Assembly: GCA_046726215.1 (NCBI GenBank)
Contig: JBKPAA010000008.1
Span: forward strand, 1 to 64,000
Length of the DNA: 64,000 nucleotides
Direction of reading: 5' to 3'
From: DASQUK01 sp046726215
Lineage (GTDB): Bacteria > Actinomycetota > Acidimicrobiia > Acidimicrobiales > VFJN01
The position numbers and the translations under genes are program-made. Below the pieces are notes generated by a model. The model made no database searches, was not told the origin of the DNA, and saw only the letters and a program-made list of their open reading frames with translations. Positions 23,341 to 31,029 of this stretch are shown piece after piece. Position 1 is the first letter of the stretch, and every line of letters begins with the position of its first letter.

Positions 23341-24158
23341 GACACCAGCTCGCGGTGGCCGGTCCCGTCGAACAGCGACTGATTCATGCGGGCCAGGCTG
23401 GCCCGCAACAGGCGCGAGACCTGTACCTGGCTCACGCCCACGACCTCACCGATCTGCGCCTGGCTGAGCCCGCTCAGGTAGCGGAGCTCGACGATGCGGC
23501 GCTCTCGGGCCGGCAGCTCGCGCAGTAGGCGTTCGACGGTCATGCGCGCATCGATGGCGTCGAGCGCGGGATCGTGCCCTCCCACGTTTTCTAGATCGTC
23601 CTCGTCGTCCTCACCTGTCGATGCGAGTTGCGTCTTGCGGTAGCAGCGAGCGGCCTCCAGCGCATCGAGCACGTCCTCGACCGCGACTCCGGTGTGCTCG
23701 GCCACCTCTTCAGCCGTGGGTGAGCGACCGAGGACCTGGCTCAGATCGTTCGCGGCGACCTTGACGGTGTGCTGCAGGTCGCGGGCCCGCCGGGGGACGT
23801 GCACCGCCCAGGTGGTGTCGCGAAAGTGGCGGCGCAGCTCGCCGGTAATGGTGGGGACGGCGAAGGTGGCGAAGGTGGCGCCGTAATCCGGATCGAAGCG
23901 CTCGACGGCCTTGAGCACCCCGAGCATGGCGACCTGGATCAGATCGTCGGTTGGCTCGCCTTTGCCAACGAACCGACGGGCGCAGTGGACGGCCAGCCAG
24001 CGGTGGTCCTCGATGAGACGGTTGCGGACCGCCCGGTCGCCGCTGGCCCGGAACTGCTGGAAGAGCTCGTAGTCCGTCGCATGCTTGGTGGTGGCAGATG
24101 CTGTGGTCGTCACGACGGCCTCGCTTTGCGTGGCGTTGTTGGCCGTTGCTTCCCTCAT
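23337..24158 (-). CDS. SigB/SigF/SigG-type RNA polymerase sigma factor (2)
   Basis: A 273-residue SigF-like factor. Region 2 contains KGEPTDDLIQVAMLGVLKAVERFDPDYGATF and GELRRHFRDTTWAVHVPRRARDLQ; region 3 LGRSPTAEEVAEHTGVAVEDVL; region 4 LSQAQIGEVVGVSQVQVSRLLRASLARM. ATG 24158 was chosen; an upstream in-frame start at 24191 would overlap the divergent SDR. A stretch of acidic residues (GEDDEDDLENVGGHD) lies between regions 3 and 4. This is the second factor of this type within 3 kb. Confidence 0.92.
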   Translation of the reverse strand: MREATANNATQSEAVVTTTASATTKHATDYELFQQFRASGDRAVRNRLIEDHRWLAVHCARRFVGKGEPTDDLIQVAMLGVLKAVERFDPDYGATFATFAVPTITGELRRHFRDTTWAVHVPRRARDLQHTVKVAANDLSQVLGRSPTAEEVAEHTGVAVEDVLDALEAARCYRKTQLASTGEDDEDDLENVGGHDPALDAIDARMTVERLLRELPARERRIVELRYLSGLSQAQIGEVVGVSQVQVSRLLRASLARMNQSLFDGTGHRELVS

Positions 24159-24190
24159 TCGCCGACCCCTACACAAGTAGCGTCCAACCA

Positions 24191-24946
24191 ATGGATCTCG
24201 GGATCAGCGGGCGCCGGGCGGCGGTGGCAGCGGCGTCGGCCGGGCTGGGCCTGGCTTGTGCGCGCGCCCTGGCCACGGAGGGTGTGCGGGTCGCGCTCTG
24301 CGGTCGCCGACCGGACCGGGTGGAGGCGGCCGTGGCGTCGCTGCGGGCTGCGGGGGGCGACGCCGTCGGCCTCGTGGTGGACGTCTCGGGTGCGGAAGGA
24401 GGCGGCGCATTCGTGAACCGCGCCGCCGAGGCCCTGGGGGGCGTGGACATCCTGGTGACCAATGCGGGTGGGCCGCCACCCGGAACGTTCGCGTCCACCG
24501 ACCTGTCGGCCTACGCGCCGGCGCTCGCGCTGAACCTGCTGTCGACCGTCGGCATGTGCAACGCGGCGGTACCGGCAATGGCCGAGCGTGGTTGGGGTCG
24601 CGTGGTCGCCATCACGTCCATGACGGTCCGCCAGCCGTCGCCGACGTTGATCCTGTCGAACACCGCCCGCGCCGGCGCCACGGCCTTCCTCAAGACCCTC
24701 GCCACCGAGGTCGCGCCGCAGGGAGTGACCGTCAACTCGGTGCAGCCCGGACTACACGCCACCGACCGCTTGGCCCAGCTCTACGGCGGCGACCTCTCGG
24801 CGGCGGCGACGACGGTCCCTGCGCGCCGGGTCGGCGACCCCGACGACTTCGGCGCCGCCGTGGCATTCCTGTGCTCGGAGCAGGCACGATTCATCACCGG
24901 GACCGCGCTGTCGATAGACGGCGGCGCCTACACCGGATTGATGTAG
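24191..24946 (+). CDS. SDR-fold protein with altered catalytic site
   Basis: A 251-residue SDR. The cofactor loop is AAASAGLG instead of TGxxxGxG, and NAGGPPPG is present. The catalytic segment reads LSNTARAG where YxxxK is expected: aligning RAG with the usual KAG puts Arg at the Lys position and Ser at the Tyr position. The Ser of the ITSM segment and the C-terminal ITGTALSIDGG motif are kept. It therefore belongs to an atypical SDR group whose reaction I cannot name. It is divergent from sigma factor 2. Confidence 0.88.
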   Translation: MDLGISGRRAAVAAASAGLGLACARALATEGVRVALCGRRPDRVEAAVASLRAAGGDAVGLVVDVSGAEGGGAFVNRAAEALGGVDILVTNAGGPPPGTFASTDLSAYAPALALNLLSTVGMCNAAVPAMAERGWGRVVAITSMTVRQPSPTLILSNTARAGATAFLKTLATEVAPQGVTVNSVQPGLHATDRLAQLYGGDLSAAATTVPARRVGDPDDFGAAVAFLCSEQARFITGTALSIDGGAYTGLM

Positions 24947-24970
24947 GGCGGACGCCCTCCCACTCGAAGG

Positions 24971-25234
24971 TCAGTCGACCCTGAGCTGGCTCGTCAACTG
25001 GTCGCGCCGGGCCTCGAAGTCCTCGAGCCCCATCTTCCCGTCGTCGAAGGCGGCGTGCAGTTCGGCAAGCTGCGCCAGGACCTTGGCCTGGTCGACCTCG
25101 GGAGCGGGTGCCTCGGCCCCCTCCTCTTCGCTCTGCTCGGCGCGCTGGGCCCGCCGCTCGAGCTTGGCCTGGGCTTTGGCCTGCTTGTCGCGGTCCCGTT
25201 GGAGCTTGCCGAAGGTCGTTCGCCGCCGTGACAC
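24971..25234 (-). CDS. Small basic coiled-coil protein with SHOCT-like end
   Basis: An 87-residue protein: a basic, Lys/Gln/Arg-rich N-terminus (KLQRDRDKQAKAQAKLERRA), an acidic linker, and a SHOCT-like C-terminus (LAQLAELHAAFDDGKMGLEDFEARRDQL). Function unknown. The start is GTG 25234. It lies 6 nt downstream of the cold-shock gene on the same strand and is probably co-transcribed. Confidence 0.75.
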   Translation of the reverse strand: MSRRRTTFGKLQRDRDKQAKAQAKLERRAQRAEQSEEEGAEAPAPEVDQAKVLAQLAELHAAFDDGKMGLEDFEARRDQLTSQLRVD

Positions 25235-25240
25235 GTCTAG

Positions 25241-25441
25241 TCAGAGCACCCGGACGTTCTGGGCCTCGTCGCCCTTGCGGCCTGGCCCGATCTCGAACTC
25301 GACCTGTTGCCCCGCCTCGAGGGAGCGGTAACCGGTGCCTTGGATATTTGAGAAGTGGACGAACACATCGCTCCCGTCCTCACGCGAGATGAAGCCGTAG
25401 CCCTTCTCGGCGTTGAAGAACTTGACGGTGCCTACTGCCAT
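25241..25441 (-). CDS. cspA: Cold-shock protein (CspA family)
   Basis: A 66-residue single OB-fold nucleic-acid-binding protein. RNP1 is KGYGFI and RNP2 is DVFVHF; the frame opens with GTVKFFNAEKGYGF. Such proteins bind single-stranded RNA and act as chaperones. The leader immediately upstream (25444-25501) has two identical repeats and a complementary element that could fold in two ways (see separate feature). Divergent from putA. Confidence 0.96.
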   Translation of the reverse strand: MAVGTVKFFNAEKGYGFISREDGSDVFVHFSNIQGTGYRSLEAGQQVEFEIGPGRKGDEAQNVRVL

Positions 25442-25443
25442 GG

Positions 25444-25501
25444 TGTCTCTGCCTATCTCTGTCTCTGCCCGTGCCGACTCGAGGCCCGGTACTGCAGAGA
25501 C
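25444..25501 (-). promoter_or_regulatory. Repeat-bearing 5' leader of cspA
   Basis: On the minus strand the 10-mer GGCAGAGACA occurs twice (25460-25469 and 25444-25453), 16 nt apart, the second ending 2 nt before the ATG. An upstream GTCTCTGC (25494-25501) is complementary to GCAGAGAC in both copies, so it can pair with only one at a time. Pairing with the proximal copy would cover the ribosome-binding area. Confidence 0.55.
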
Positions 25502-25565
25502 GAGGCTACGCCGTGTAGGGGTCGGGTCGCGCTTTTTCGAACCGACTCCCGGCTACGTTGACTCC

Positions 25566-28544
25566 GTGGTCGCCGAGATCGAGCGCGACACCGTCACCCT
25601 CGCCCGCAGGATCGCAGACCTCGGTACCGGTCGGCGCACCGGGGTCTTCCGCGGCGCGTGGTGGAGCGAGAGGGTGATGGACTGGGCGATGGAGCGGCCC
25701 GGCTTCAAGACCCAGCTGTTCCGTTTCGTCGACGTCTTCCCGGCCCTGGCCGACGCGCCCGACGTGGCCCGCCACCTGTCCGAGTACTTCGAAGGCGTCG
25801 ACGCCCCGAAGGCCCTGGACGTGGGGATCGACCTCGCCGACCGGGTGCCGCTCGGTGCCCGCGTGGAGGCCCGCATCGCCCGTCGCAACATCATGCGCAT
25901 GGCCCGCCAGTTCATCGTCGGGGCTTCGGCTCGCGAGGCGGTCGCCGGCCTGCACCAGTTGTGGCGGGCGGGCAGCGCCTTCACGGTCGACGTGCTGGGG
26001 GAGAAGACCGTCGTCGGCACCGAGGCCGACCGCTACGCCACCCGCGTGGAGGAGCTGGTGGTGGCGCTCGACGATGCCAGCCGCCACTGGGCGCCCGACG
26101 ACCACCTCGAGCGCGACGACCTTGGCCCGCTGCACCGCGTCAACGTGAGCGTGAAGCCCACGGCACTGGCCACGCACTACGAGCCGCTGTCGCATGACGC
26201 GGGGCTGGAGTCGGCCAAGCAGCGCCTGCGGCCCATCCTGCGGCTGGCGCGGGAGCGCGGCGCTTTCGTCAACGTCGACATGGAGCACTACGACGCCAAG
26301 GACATGACGCTCCAGCTCTTCCGCGACCTGCTGTCGGAGGACGAGTTCGCCGACATACCCGCCGGAACGGTCATCCAGGCCTATCTGCGTGACAGCCGGG
26401 ACGATCTGGCCGATCTGATCGCCTGGTCGGCGCGGCGCACGCAGCCGATCACGGTCCGCTTGGTCAAGGGCGCCTACTGGGACGCGGAGACCGTCCACGC
26501 CCGGGCCGAGGGCTGGCCGGTTCCCGTGTTCGAGGACAAGGCCGACACCGACGCCAACTACGAGCGCTGCGTGCGGTTGCTGCACGACCACCACGGCGAG
26601 GTGCGGGCGGCCTTTGGCTCCCACAATCTGCGGTCGCTCGCCTACGCCATCACATACGCCCGCCGCAAGGGCATCCCCGACACCGGCTACGAGATCCAGA
26701 TGCTGTACGGCATGGCCGAGCCCATGCACGAAGCGATCCGCCGGCTCGGCTTCCGCTTGCGCGTCTACGCCCCGGTGGGGGAGCTCGTCCCGGGCATGGC
26801 CTACCTGGTCCGGCGGCTGCTGGAGAACACGTCGAACGAGTCGTTCGTGCGGCACCGCTTCGCCGAGGGTCGAGACCTCGATGATCTGCTGGCTACCCCC
26901 GGACCCCGGGACCTTCCGGTGCCCGCGTGGGCCGAGCCCCGGCCCATGACGGATCCGGCAGACCCCACCCCCTACGAGCCCGAGCCCGTGTCCGAGTGGC
27001 GCCGCCCGCCGGCGCGGGATGCCATGGCGGCCGCCGTGCGCTCGGTGGCCGGGGGCGTGGGCGAGCGCGTGCCCGCCCTCGTCGGGGGCGAGCGGGTGAC
27101 CACCGCCAATGAGCTGGTGTCGGTAGATCCGGCCGTGCCTGCCACGGTCGTCGCCATGGCCGCCGCATGCACTGCGTCCGACGTCGACGCGGCCGTCGCC
27201 ATCGCCGCGCGGGTCGCCCCCGCCTGGCGCCGCACGCCGGCGGCGGAGCGGGTCGGCGTGCTGTTCCGGGCCGCCGACTGGATGCGGCGTCGCCGCTACG
27301 AGATCGCCGCGCTGGAGTGCTTCGAGGCCGGCAAGCCTTGGGACCAGGCCGACGCCGACGTGTGCGAGGCGATCGACTTCTGCGAGTACTACGGGCGGGA
27401 GATGCTGCGGCTCGACGGCGCCGCCGCCGACCTGGTGCAGTCCCCGCCGGGCGAGACCAACCGGCTGGTCTACCAGGGCAAGGGCGTCACGGCGGTCATA
27501 GCGCCGTGGAACTTCCCCCTCGCCATCCCGACTGGCATGACCGTGGCCGCGCTGGTGGCGGGCAATCCGGTGATCCTCAAGCCGGCCGAACAATCGCCGG
27601 GCGTGGCCTGGCGGCTGATCGAGGCCCTCGTCGCCGGGGGCGCGCCCCCCGGGGTGGTGCAGTTCCTCCCCGGCCTGGGGGAGGTCGTCGGCGCCCGATT
27701 GGTCGAGCACCCCGAGGTGGCCGTGGTGGCATTCACCGGCTCGCGCGCCGTGGGCCTGGCCATCAACCAGCAGGCCGCGGTCACGCCGCCCGGGCAGCGG
27801 CAAGTGAAGCGGGTCATCGCCGAGATGGGGGGCAAGAACGCGCTGATCATCGACGACGACGCCGACCCCGACCAGGCCGTGCCGGCGGCGGTGGTGTCGG
27901 CGTTCGGTTACGCCGGTCAGAAATGCTCGGCGGCCAGCCGGCTGATCGTCGTCGGCTCGGTCTACGACCACGTGGTCGAGCGGGTGGTCGGCGCCACCCG
28001 GGAGCTGTTGGTCGGCCATCCCTCCCGCCCCGAGGTGCAGGTGGGACCCGTGATCGACGAGGAGGCGCACAAGCGCGTCCTGCGCTGGGTGGAGGAGGCC
28101 CCCCAGCAGGGTCGCATCCTCGGCCAGCACGACGACGTGCCCGATGAGGGGTACTTCGTTGCGCCCACGGTGGTCGAGGTCGGCGACCCCGACGCACCGA
28201 TCGCCCGGGAAGAGATCTTCGGCCCGGTGCTCACGGTGCTGCGGGCCCCCGACCTTGACAGCGCCATCGAGATCGCCAACCGATCCGAATACGCCCTCAC
28301 CGCGGGGATCTTCTCGCGCTCACCGGCCAACATCACCCGGGCGGCGGCCGAGCTGCGGGCCGGGAACGTCTACATAAACCGCCACATCACCGGAGCGGTC
28401 GTGGGCCGCCAGCCGTTCGGGGGATTCGGCATGTCGGGCGTGGGTTCCAAGGCCGGTGGGCCCGACTACCTGCACCAGTTCCTGGATCCCCGGGTGCTCA
28501 CCGAGAACACGCTTCGCCAGGGCTTCACGCCCGAAACGGCGTGA
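25566..28544 (+). CDS. putA: Bifunctional proline dehydrogenase / P5C dehydrogenase
   Basis: A 992-residue PutA that oxidises proline to glutamate via pyrroline-5-carboxylate, using FAD then NAD. The PRODH barrel (about 80-460) contains VNVDMEHYDAKDM, VRLVKGAYWD and SHNLRS. The aldehyde dehydrogenase (about 500-985) contains EMGGKN (Glu 753) and GQKCSAASR (catalytic Cys 787), ending in PFGGFGMSGVGSKAGG. There is no N-terminal ribbon-helix-helix repressor domain. The start is GTG 25566 without a clear ribosome site. A nearby AsnC/Lrp gene may regulate it. A terminator follows. Confidence 0.95.
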   Translation: MVAEIERDTVTLARRIADLGTGRRTGVFRGAWWSERVMDWAMERPGFKTQLFRFVDVFPALADAPDVARHLSEYFEGVDAPKALDVGIDLADRVPLGARVEARIARRNIMRMARQFIVGASAREAVAGLHQLWRAGSAFTVDVLGEKTVVGTEADRYATRVEELVVALDDASRHWAPDDHLERDDLGPLHRVNVSVKPTALATHYEPLSHDAGLESAKQRLRPILRLARERGAFVNVDMEHYDAKDMTLQLFRDLLSEDEFADIPAGTVIQAYLRDSRDDLADLIAWSARRTQPITVRLVKGAYWDAETVHARAEGWPVPVFEDKADTDANYERCVRLLHDHHGEVRAAFGSHNLRSLAYAITYARRKGIPDTGYEIQMLYGMAEPMHEAIRRLGFRLRVYAPVGELVPGMAYLVRRLLENTSNESFVRHRFAEGRDLDDLLATPGPRDLPVPAWAEPRPMTDPADPTPYEPEPVSEWRRPPARDAMAAAVRSVAGGVGERVPALVGGERVTTANELVSVDPAVPATVVAMAAACTASDVDAAVAIAARVAPAWRRTPAAERVGVLFRAADWMRRRRYEIAALECFEAGKPWDQADADVCEAIDFCEYYGREMLRLDGAAADLVQSPPGETNRLVYQGKGVTAVIAPWNFPLAIPTGMTVAALVAGNPVILKPAEQSPGVAWRLIEALVAGGAPPGVVQFLPGLGEVVGARLVEHPEVAVVAFTGSRAVGLAINQQAAVTPPGQRQVKRVIAEMGGKNALIIDDDADPDQAVPAAVVSAFGYAGQKCSAASRLIVVGSVYDHVVERVVGATRELLVGHPSRPEVQVGPVIDEEAHKRVLRWVEEAPQQGRILGQHDDVPDEGYFVAPTVVEVGDPDAPIAREEIFGPVLTVLRAPDLDSAIEIANRSEYALTAGIFSRSPANITRAAAELRAGNVYINRHITGAVVGRQPFGGFGMSGVGSKAGGPDYLHQFLDPRVLTENTLRQGFTPETA

Positions 28545-28546
28545 CG

Positions 28547-28570
28547 ACGCCGTCCCCGTCCGGCGTTTTG
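28547..28570 (+). terminator. Intrinsic terminator of putA
   Basis: Stem ACGCCG (28547-28552)/CGGCGT (28561-28566) with an 8-nt loop is followed by TTTTGTT, a rare U-rich tail for this GC-rich genome. It starts 2 nt after the putA stop. Confidence 0.75.
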
Positions 28571-28628
28571 TTCGCGGGAATGGTCGTGGGGGCGGCCGAT
28601 CTCGCGGGGAAATCTCGATAACCCCCGA

Positions 28629-29132
28629 TCAGCCAGCGTGCTGGTGCGCGTGGGCCTCGCCACCGATGACGAGGTCGACGAGGGGTAGCACGCGATGGCG
28701 AAGCTGCTCGGTTAGGGCGATCTGCGTGGTGCTGCGATCGATGCCCTGCACCTCGAGGATCCGGCTGATGACGTACTGCAGGTGGTCGTTGGTGCGGGCA
28801 ACGACCCGGCAATGGAGGTCCCCGGGGCCGGTGACCGAATGGATCTCCAGGACCTCGGGGATCTCTCGCAGGTGCCTGGTGACATCCTCGAGGCGGCCCT
28901 GGGCGATCTCGAGGCTCACGAACGCCAGCACCTCGTAGCCCATGGCACGCAGGTCGAGGTCGGGGTCGAACCCGGAGATGATGCCGCGCTGCTGCAGCTT
29001 GTCGAGCCGTGCCTGGACGGTCCCACGGGCGACACCGAGCTGGCGGGCCAGCTCCATCACCCCGGCGCGCGGCGTGTCGCACATGGCCCGGATCAGGCGG
29101 GCATCGAGACCGTCCATGCCGGTGGGCAACAT
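28629..29132 (-). CDS. Lrp/AsnC-family transcriptional regulator
   Basis: A 167-residue feast/famine regulator: N-terminal HTH (LDARLIRAMCDTPRAGVMELARQLGVARGTVQARLDKLQQRGII) and C-terminal RAM ligand domain (LAFVSLEIAQGR ... VTGPGDLHCRVVARTNDHL). ATG 29132 or ATG 29117 are the candidate starts; GTG 29150 is also in frame. It lies between putA and the divergent HPPD gene, and a 25-bp near-palindrome at 29160-29184 suits as its operator. A role in controlling amino-acid catabolism is inferred. Confidence 0.9.
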   Translation of the reverse strand: MLPTGMDGLDARLIRAMCDTPRAGVMELARQLGVARGTVQARLDKLQQRGIISGFDPDLDLRAMGYEVLAFVSLEIAQGRLEDVTRHLREIPEVLEIHSVTGPGDLHCRVVARTNDHLQYVISRILEVQGIDRSTTQIALTEQLRHRVLPLVDLVIGGEAHAHQHAG

Positions 29133-29159
29133 GAGCAATGTGTCTACCACACTCGCTCG

Positions 29160-29184
29160 CTTACTGGCTGAATTGTCCAGCAAG
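29160..29184. promoter_or_regulatory. Lrp/AsnC-type operator candidate
   Basis: CTTACTGG (29160-29167) and CCAGCAAG (29177-29184) form an inverted repeat with one mismatch around an AT-rich 9-nt centre. It sits between the divergent Lrp-like and HPPD genes, as expected for an autoregulatory Lrp site. Confidence 0.5.
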
Positions 29185-29283
29185 TGTACGCAGAGTTGAC
29201 GTCCTGATCCCCCACGCCTTTCCTGGGTCGTGCAGTTCGACCACGAGGGGCGGCCTCGCAGCTGTCCCACTGGAGGGGTGACG

Positions 29284-30414
29284 ATGGCCACGACCTCGCT
29301 CCACCATGATCGCCAGCGAAACCAGACGGCGCCACCGGTAATCGGTGGGATCGATCACGTCGAGTGGTGGGTGGGGAACGCCCGCGCTTTCGCCGGCATG
29401 CTGACGTCGTCATTCGGGTTCGAGGAGGTCGCGTACGCCGGGCCCGAGACCGGGCGCCGCGACCGCGTTTCCCACCTGCTCCAGCAGGGTCGCATCCGGT
29501 TCATCGTCACGGGCGCGCTCGGGCCGGAGTCCCCGATCGCCGAGCACGTCCGCACGCATGGTGACGGCGTCAAGGACATCTGCTTCCTGGTGGACGACGC
29601 CGAGGCGGCGTTCGCGGCGGCGGTGGCGCGAGGCGCGGTGCCGGAGCGGGAGCCGAGGGTGGACACCGACGAGCTGGGCGGTATCCACCAGGCCGCCATC
29701 CGCACCTACGGCGAGACCGTCCACACGTTCCTCGATCGCTCGGCCTACACCGGTCCGTTCGCCCCGCAGTTCGGCCCGCCCGTGCTCCCCACACCCGCGG
29801 GCGAGCCCGTGGGCCTCACCCGCTTCGATCACATTGTCGGCAACGTCGAGCTCGGCCACCTCGACCGGTGGGTCGACTACTACCGGGACGTGCTCGGCTT
29901 CGACGAGCTGGTGCACTTTGGCGACGACCAGATCTCGACCGAGTACTCGGCGCTCATGTCGACTGTGGTGTGGAACCACGACAAGGTGGTGCTGCCCATC
30001 AACGAGCCCGCCGAGGGACGCCGCAAGAGCCAGATCGAGGAGTACCTCGACTATTACCGGTCGCCGGGAGTCCAGCACCTGGCGCTCCACACGCCCGACA
30101 TTGTCCACGCCGTCCGCACGATGCGGGACAGCGGTGTTCGCTTCCTGGACGTCCCGGCCGAGTACTACGACGATGCCCGGTCCCGGATGGCAGGGATCGA
30201 CCTGCCGTGGGCCGACCTGGCCGAGCTCGGGATCATGGTCGACCGCGACGCGGACGGCTACCTGCTGCAGATCTTCACCGAGACGATCTGCGATCGGCCC
30301 ACGGTGTTCTTCGAGATCATCCAGCGCGAGGGTGCAACGGGGTTCGGCGCCGGCAACTTCAAGGCCCTGTTCGAGGCCATCGAGCGGGCCCAGGCCGCCC
30401 GCGGCAACCTCTGA
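29284..30414 (+). CDS. hppD: 4-hydroxyphenylpyruvate dioxygenase
   Basis: A 376-residue Fe(II) enzyme that converts 4-hydroxyphenylpyruvate to homogentisate in tyrosine breakdown. It has two vicinal-oxygen-chelate halves; the iron ligands are His 183 (TRFDHIVGNV), His 265 (GVQHLALHT) and Glu 344 (VFFEIIQREG). The C-terminal GFGAGNFKALFEAIE is a family hallmark. A good GGAGGGG lies upstream of ATG 29284. It is divergent from the Lrp-like gene and probably regulated by it. A relative such as hydroxymandelate synthase is less likely given the C-terminal motif. Confidence 0.95.
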   Translation: MATTSLHHDRQRNQTAPPVIGGIDHVEWWVGNARAFAGMLTSSFGFEEVAYAGPETGRRDRVSHLLQQGRIRFIVTGALGPESPIAEHVRTHGDGVKDICFLVDDAEAAFAAAVARGAVPEREPRVDTDELGGIHQAAIRTYGETVHTFLDRSAYTGPFAPQFGPPVLPTPAGEPVGLTRFDHIVGNVELGHLDRWVDYYRDVLGFDELVHFGDDQISTEYSALMSTVVWNHDKVVLPINEPAEGRRKSQIEEYLDYYRSPGVQHLALHTPDIVHAVRTMRDSGVRFLDVPAEYYDDARSRMAGIDLPWADLAELGIMVDRDADGYLLQIFTETICDRPTVFFEIIQREGATGFGAGNFKALFEAIERAQAARGNL

Positions 30415-30445
30415 CGCGCGATCGGGCCGCCGCGGTTCCGCGGGC

Positions 30446-30739
30446 TCAGTCGGGCTGGTCGGCGCCGGGGAGCCGCTGGACCACCACGATCGACCCGTCG
30501 CCGTCGCCTAGCGCCAGCGGCTCGGCGGGAGGCTCCGCGGTGGGGAAGCTGATGCCCAATCGGGATGCCTCGATGGCGGCACGCTCGACGGCCGCTTCGA
30601 GGTGCTCGACGGCGGCGTCGTGGTCGAGACCGTCGGTCGCCTGCTCGAGCCGGGCACGGGCCTGGGCCACGAACGGCGCGAGCTCTGCGGGGAGGGGATC
30701 GGGAGGGGTCTCGGCCAGCTGGGGGTCTCCTGCGTCCAC
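30446..30739 (-). CDS. Small hypothetical protein
   Basis: A 97-residue Ala/Glu/Pro-rich protein with a central helix (FVAQARARLEQATDGLDHDAAVEHLEAAVERA split by DG) and a tail SIVVVQRLPGADQPD. No family recognised. The start is GTG 30739. It lies between HPPD and the tRNA gene on the opposite strand. Confidence 0.45.
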   Translation of the reverse strand: MDAGDPQLAETPPDPLPAELAPFVAQARARLEQATDGLDHDAAVEHLEAAVERAAIEASRLGISFPTAEPPAEPLALGDGDGSIVVVQRLPGADQPD

Positions 30740-30847
30740 GGGTTCATAGAGGTTATCGGCCGGAGGTGCGACCTGCCCACGGGGTTCGCCGGCCGCCCCA
30801 CAGCCGGTGGGGACCGCGCGCCTGTGTGGTAGCTTGCTCGTTCCGCC

Positions 30848-30921
30848 GGGCCGTTAGCTCAGTTGGCTAGAGCACTTGCATGACGCGCAAGGGGTCGGGG
30901 GTTCGAGTCCCTCACGGCCCA
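30848..30921 (+). tRNA. tRNA-Val (anticodon GAC)
   Basis: A 74-nt cloverleaf: acceptor GGGCCGT/ACGGCCC, D arm GCTC-AGTTGGCTA-GAGC, anticodon stem CTTGC/GCAAG with loop ATGACGC (anticodon GAC, 30882-30884, reads GUC), a 5-nt variable region, and T arm GGGGG-TTCGAGT-CCCTC. The discriminator is A at 30921. CCA is not encoded (CCT follows). No attachment-site duplication of its 3' end was noticed. Confidence 0.95.
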
Positions 30922-31029
30922 CCTTGAGAGCCCTGTCACAGCAGGTCCGGGCCCGCGCTTCCGCCAGAGCCAGCATCGTGGCTCCGCCCTGGCCCGACTC
31001 AACCCCGGCGTCGGTGTCGGGGCCCTCGC

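Noticed and set aside
25506..28130. 874-codon open frame on the minus strand opposite putA
   Set aside because: Gly/Arg/His/Val-rich shadow of the high-GC putA gene; no domain pattern, while the plus strand encodes a complete PutA.
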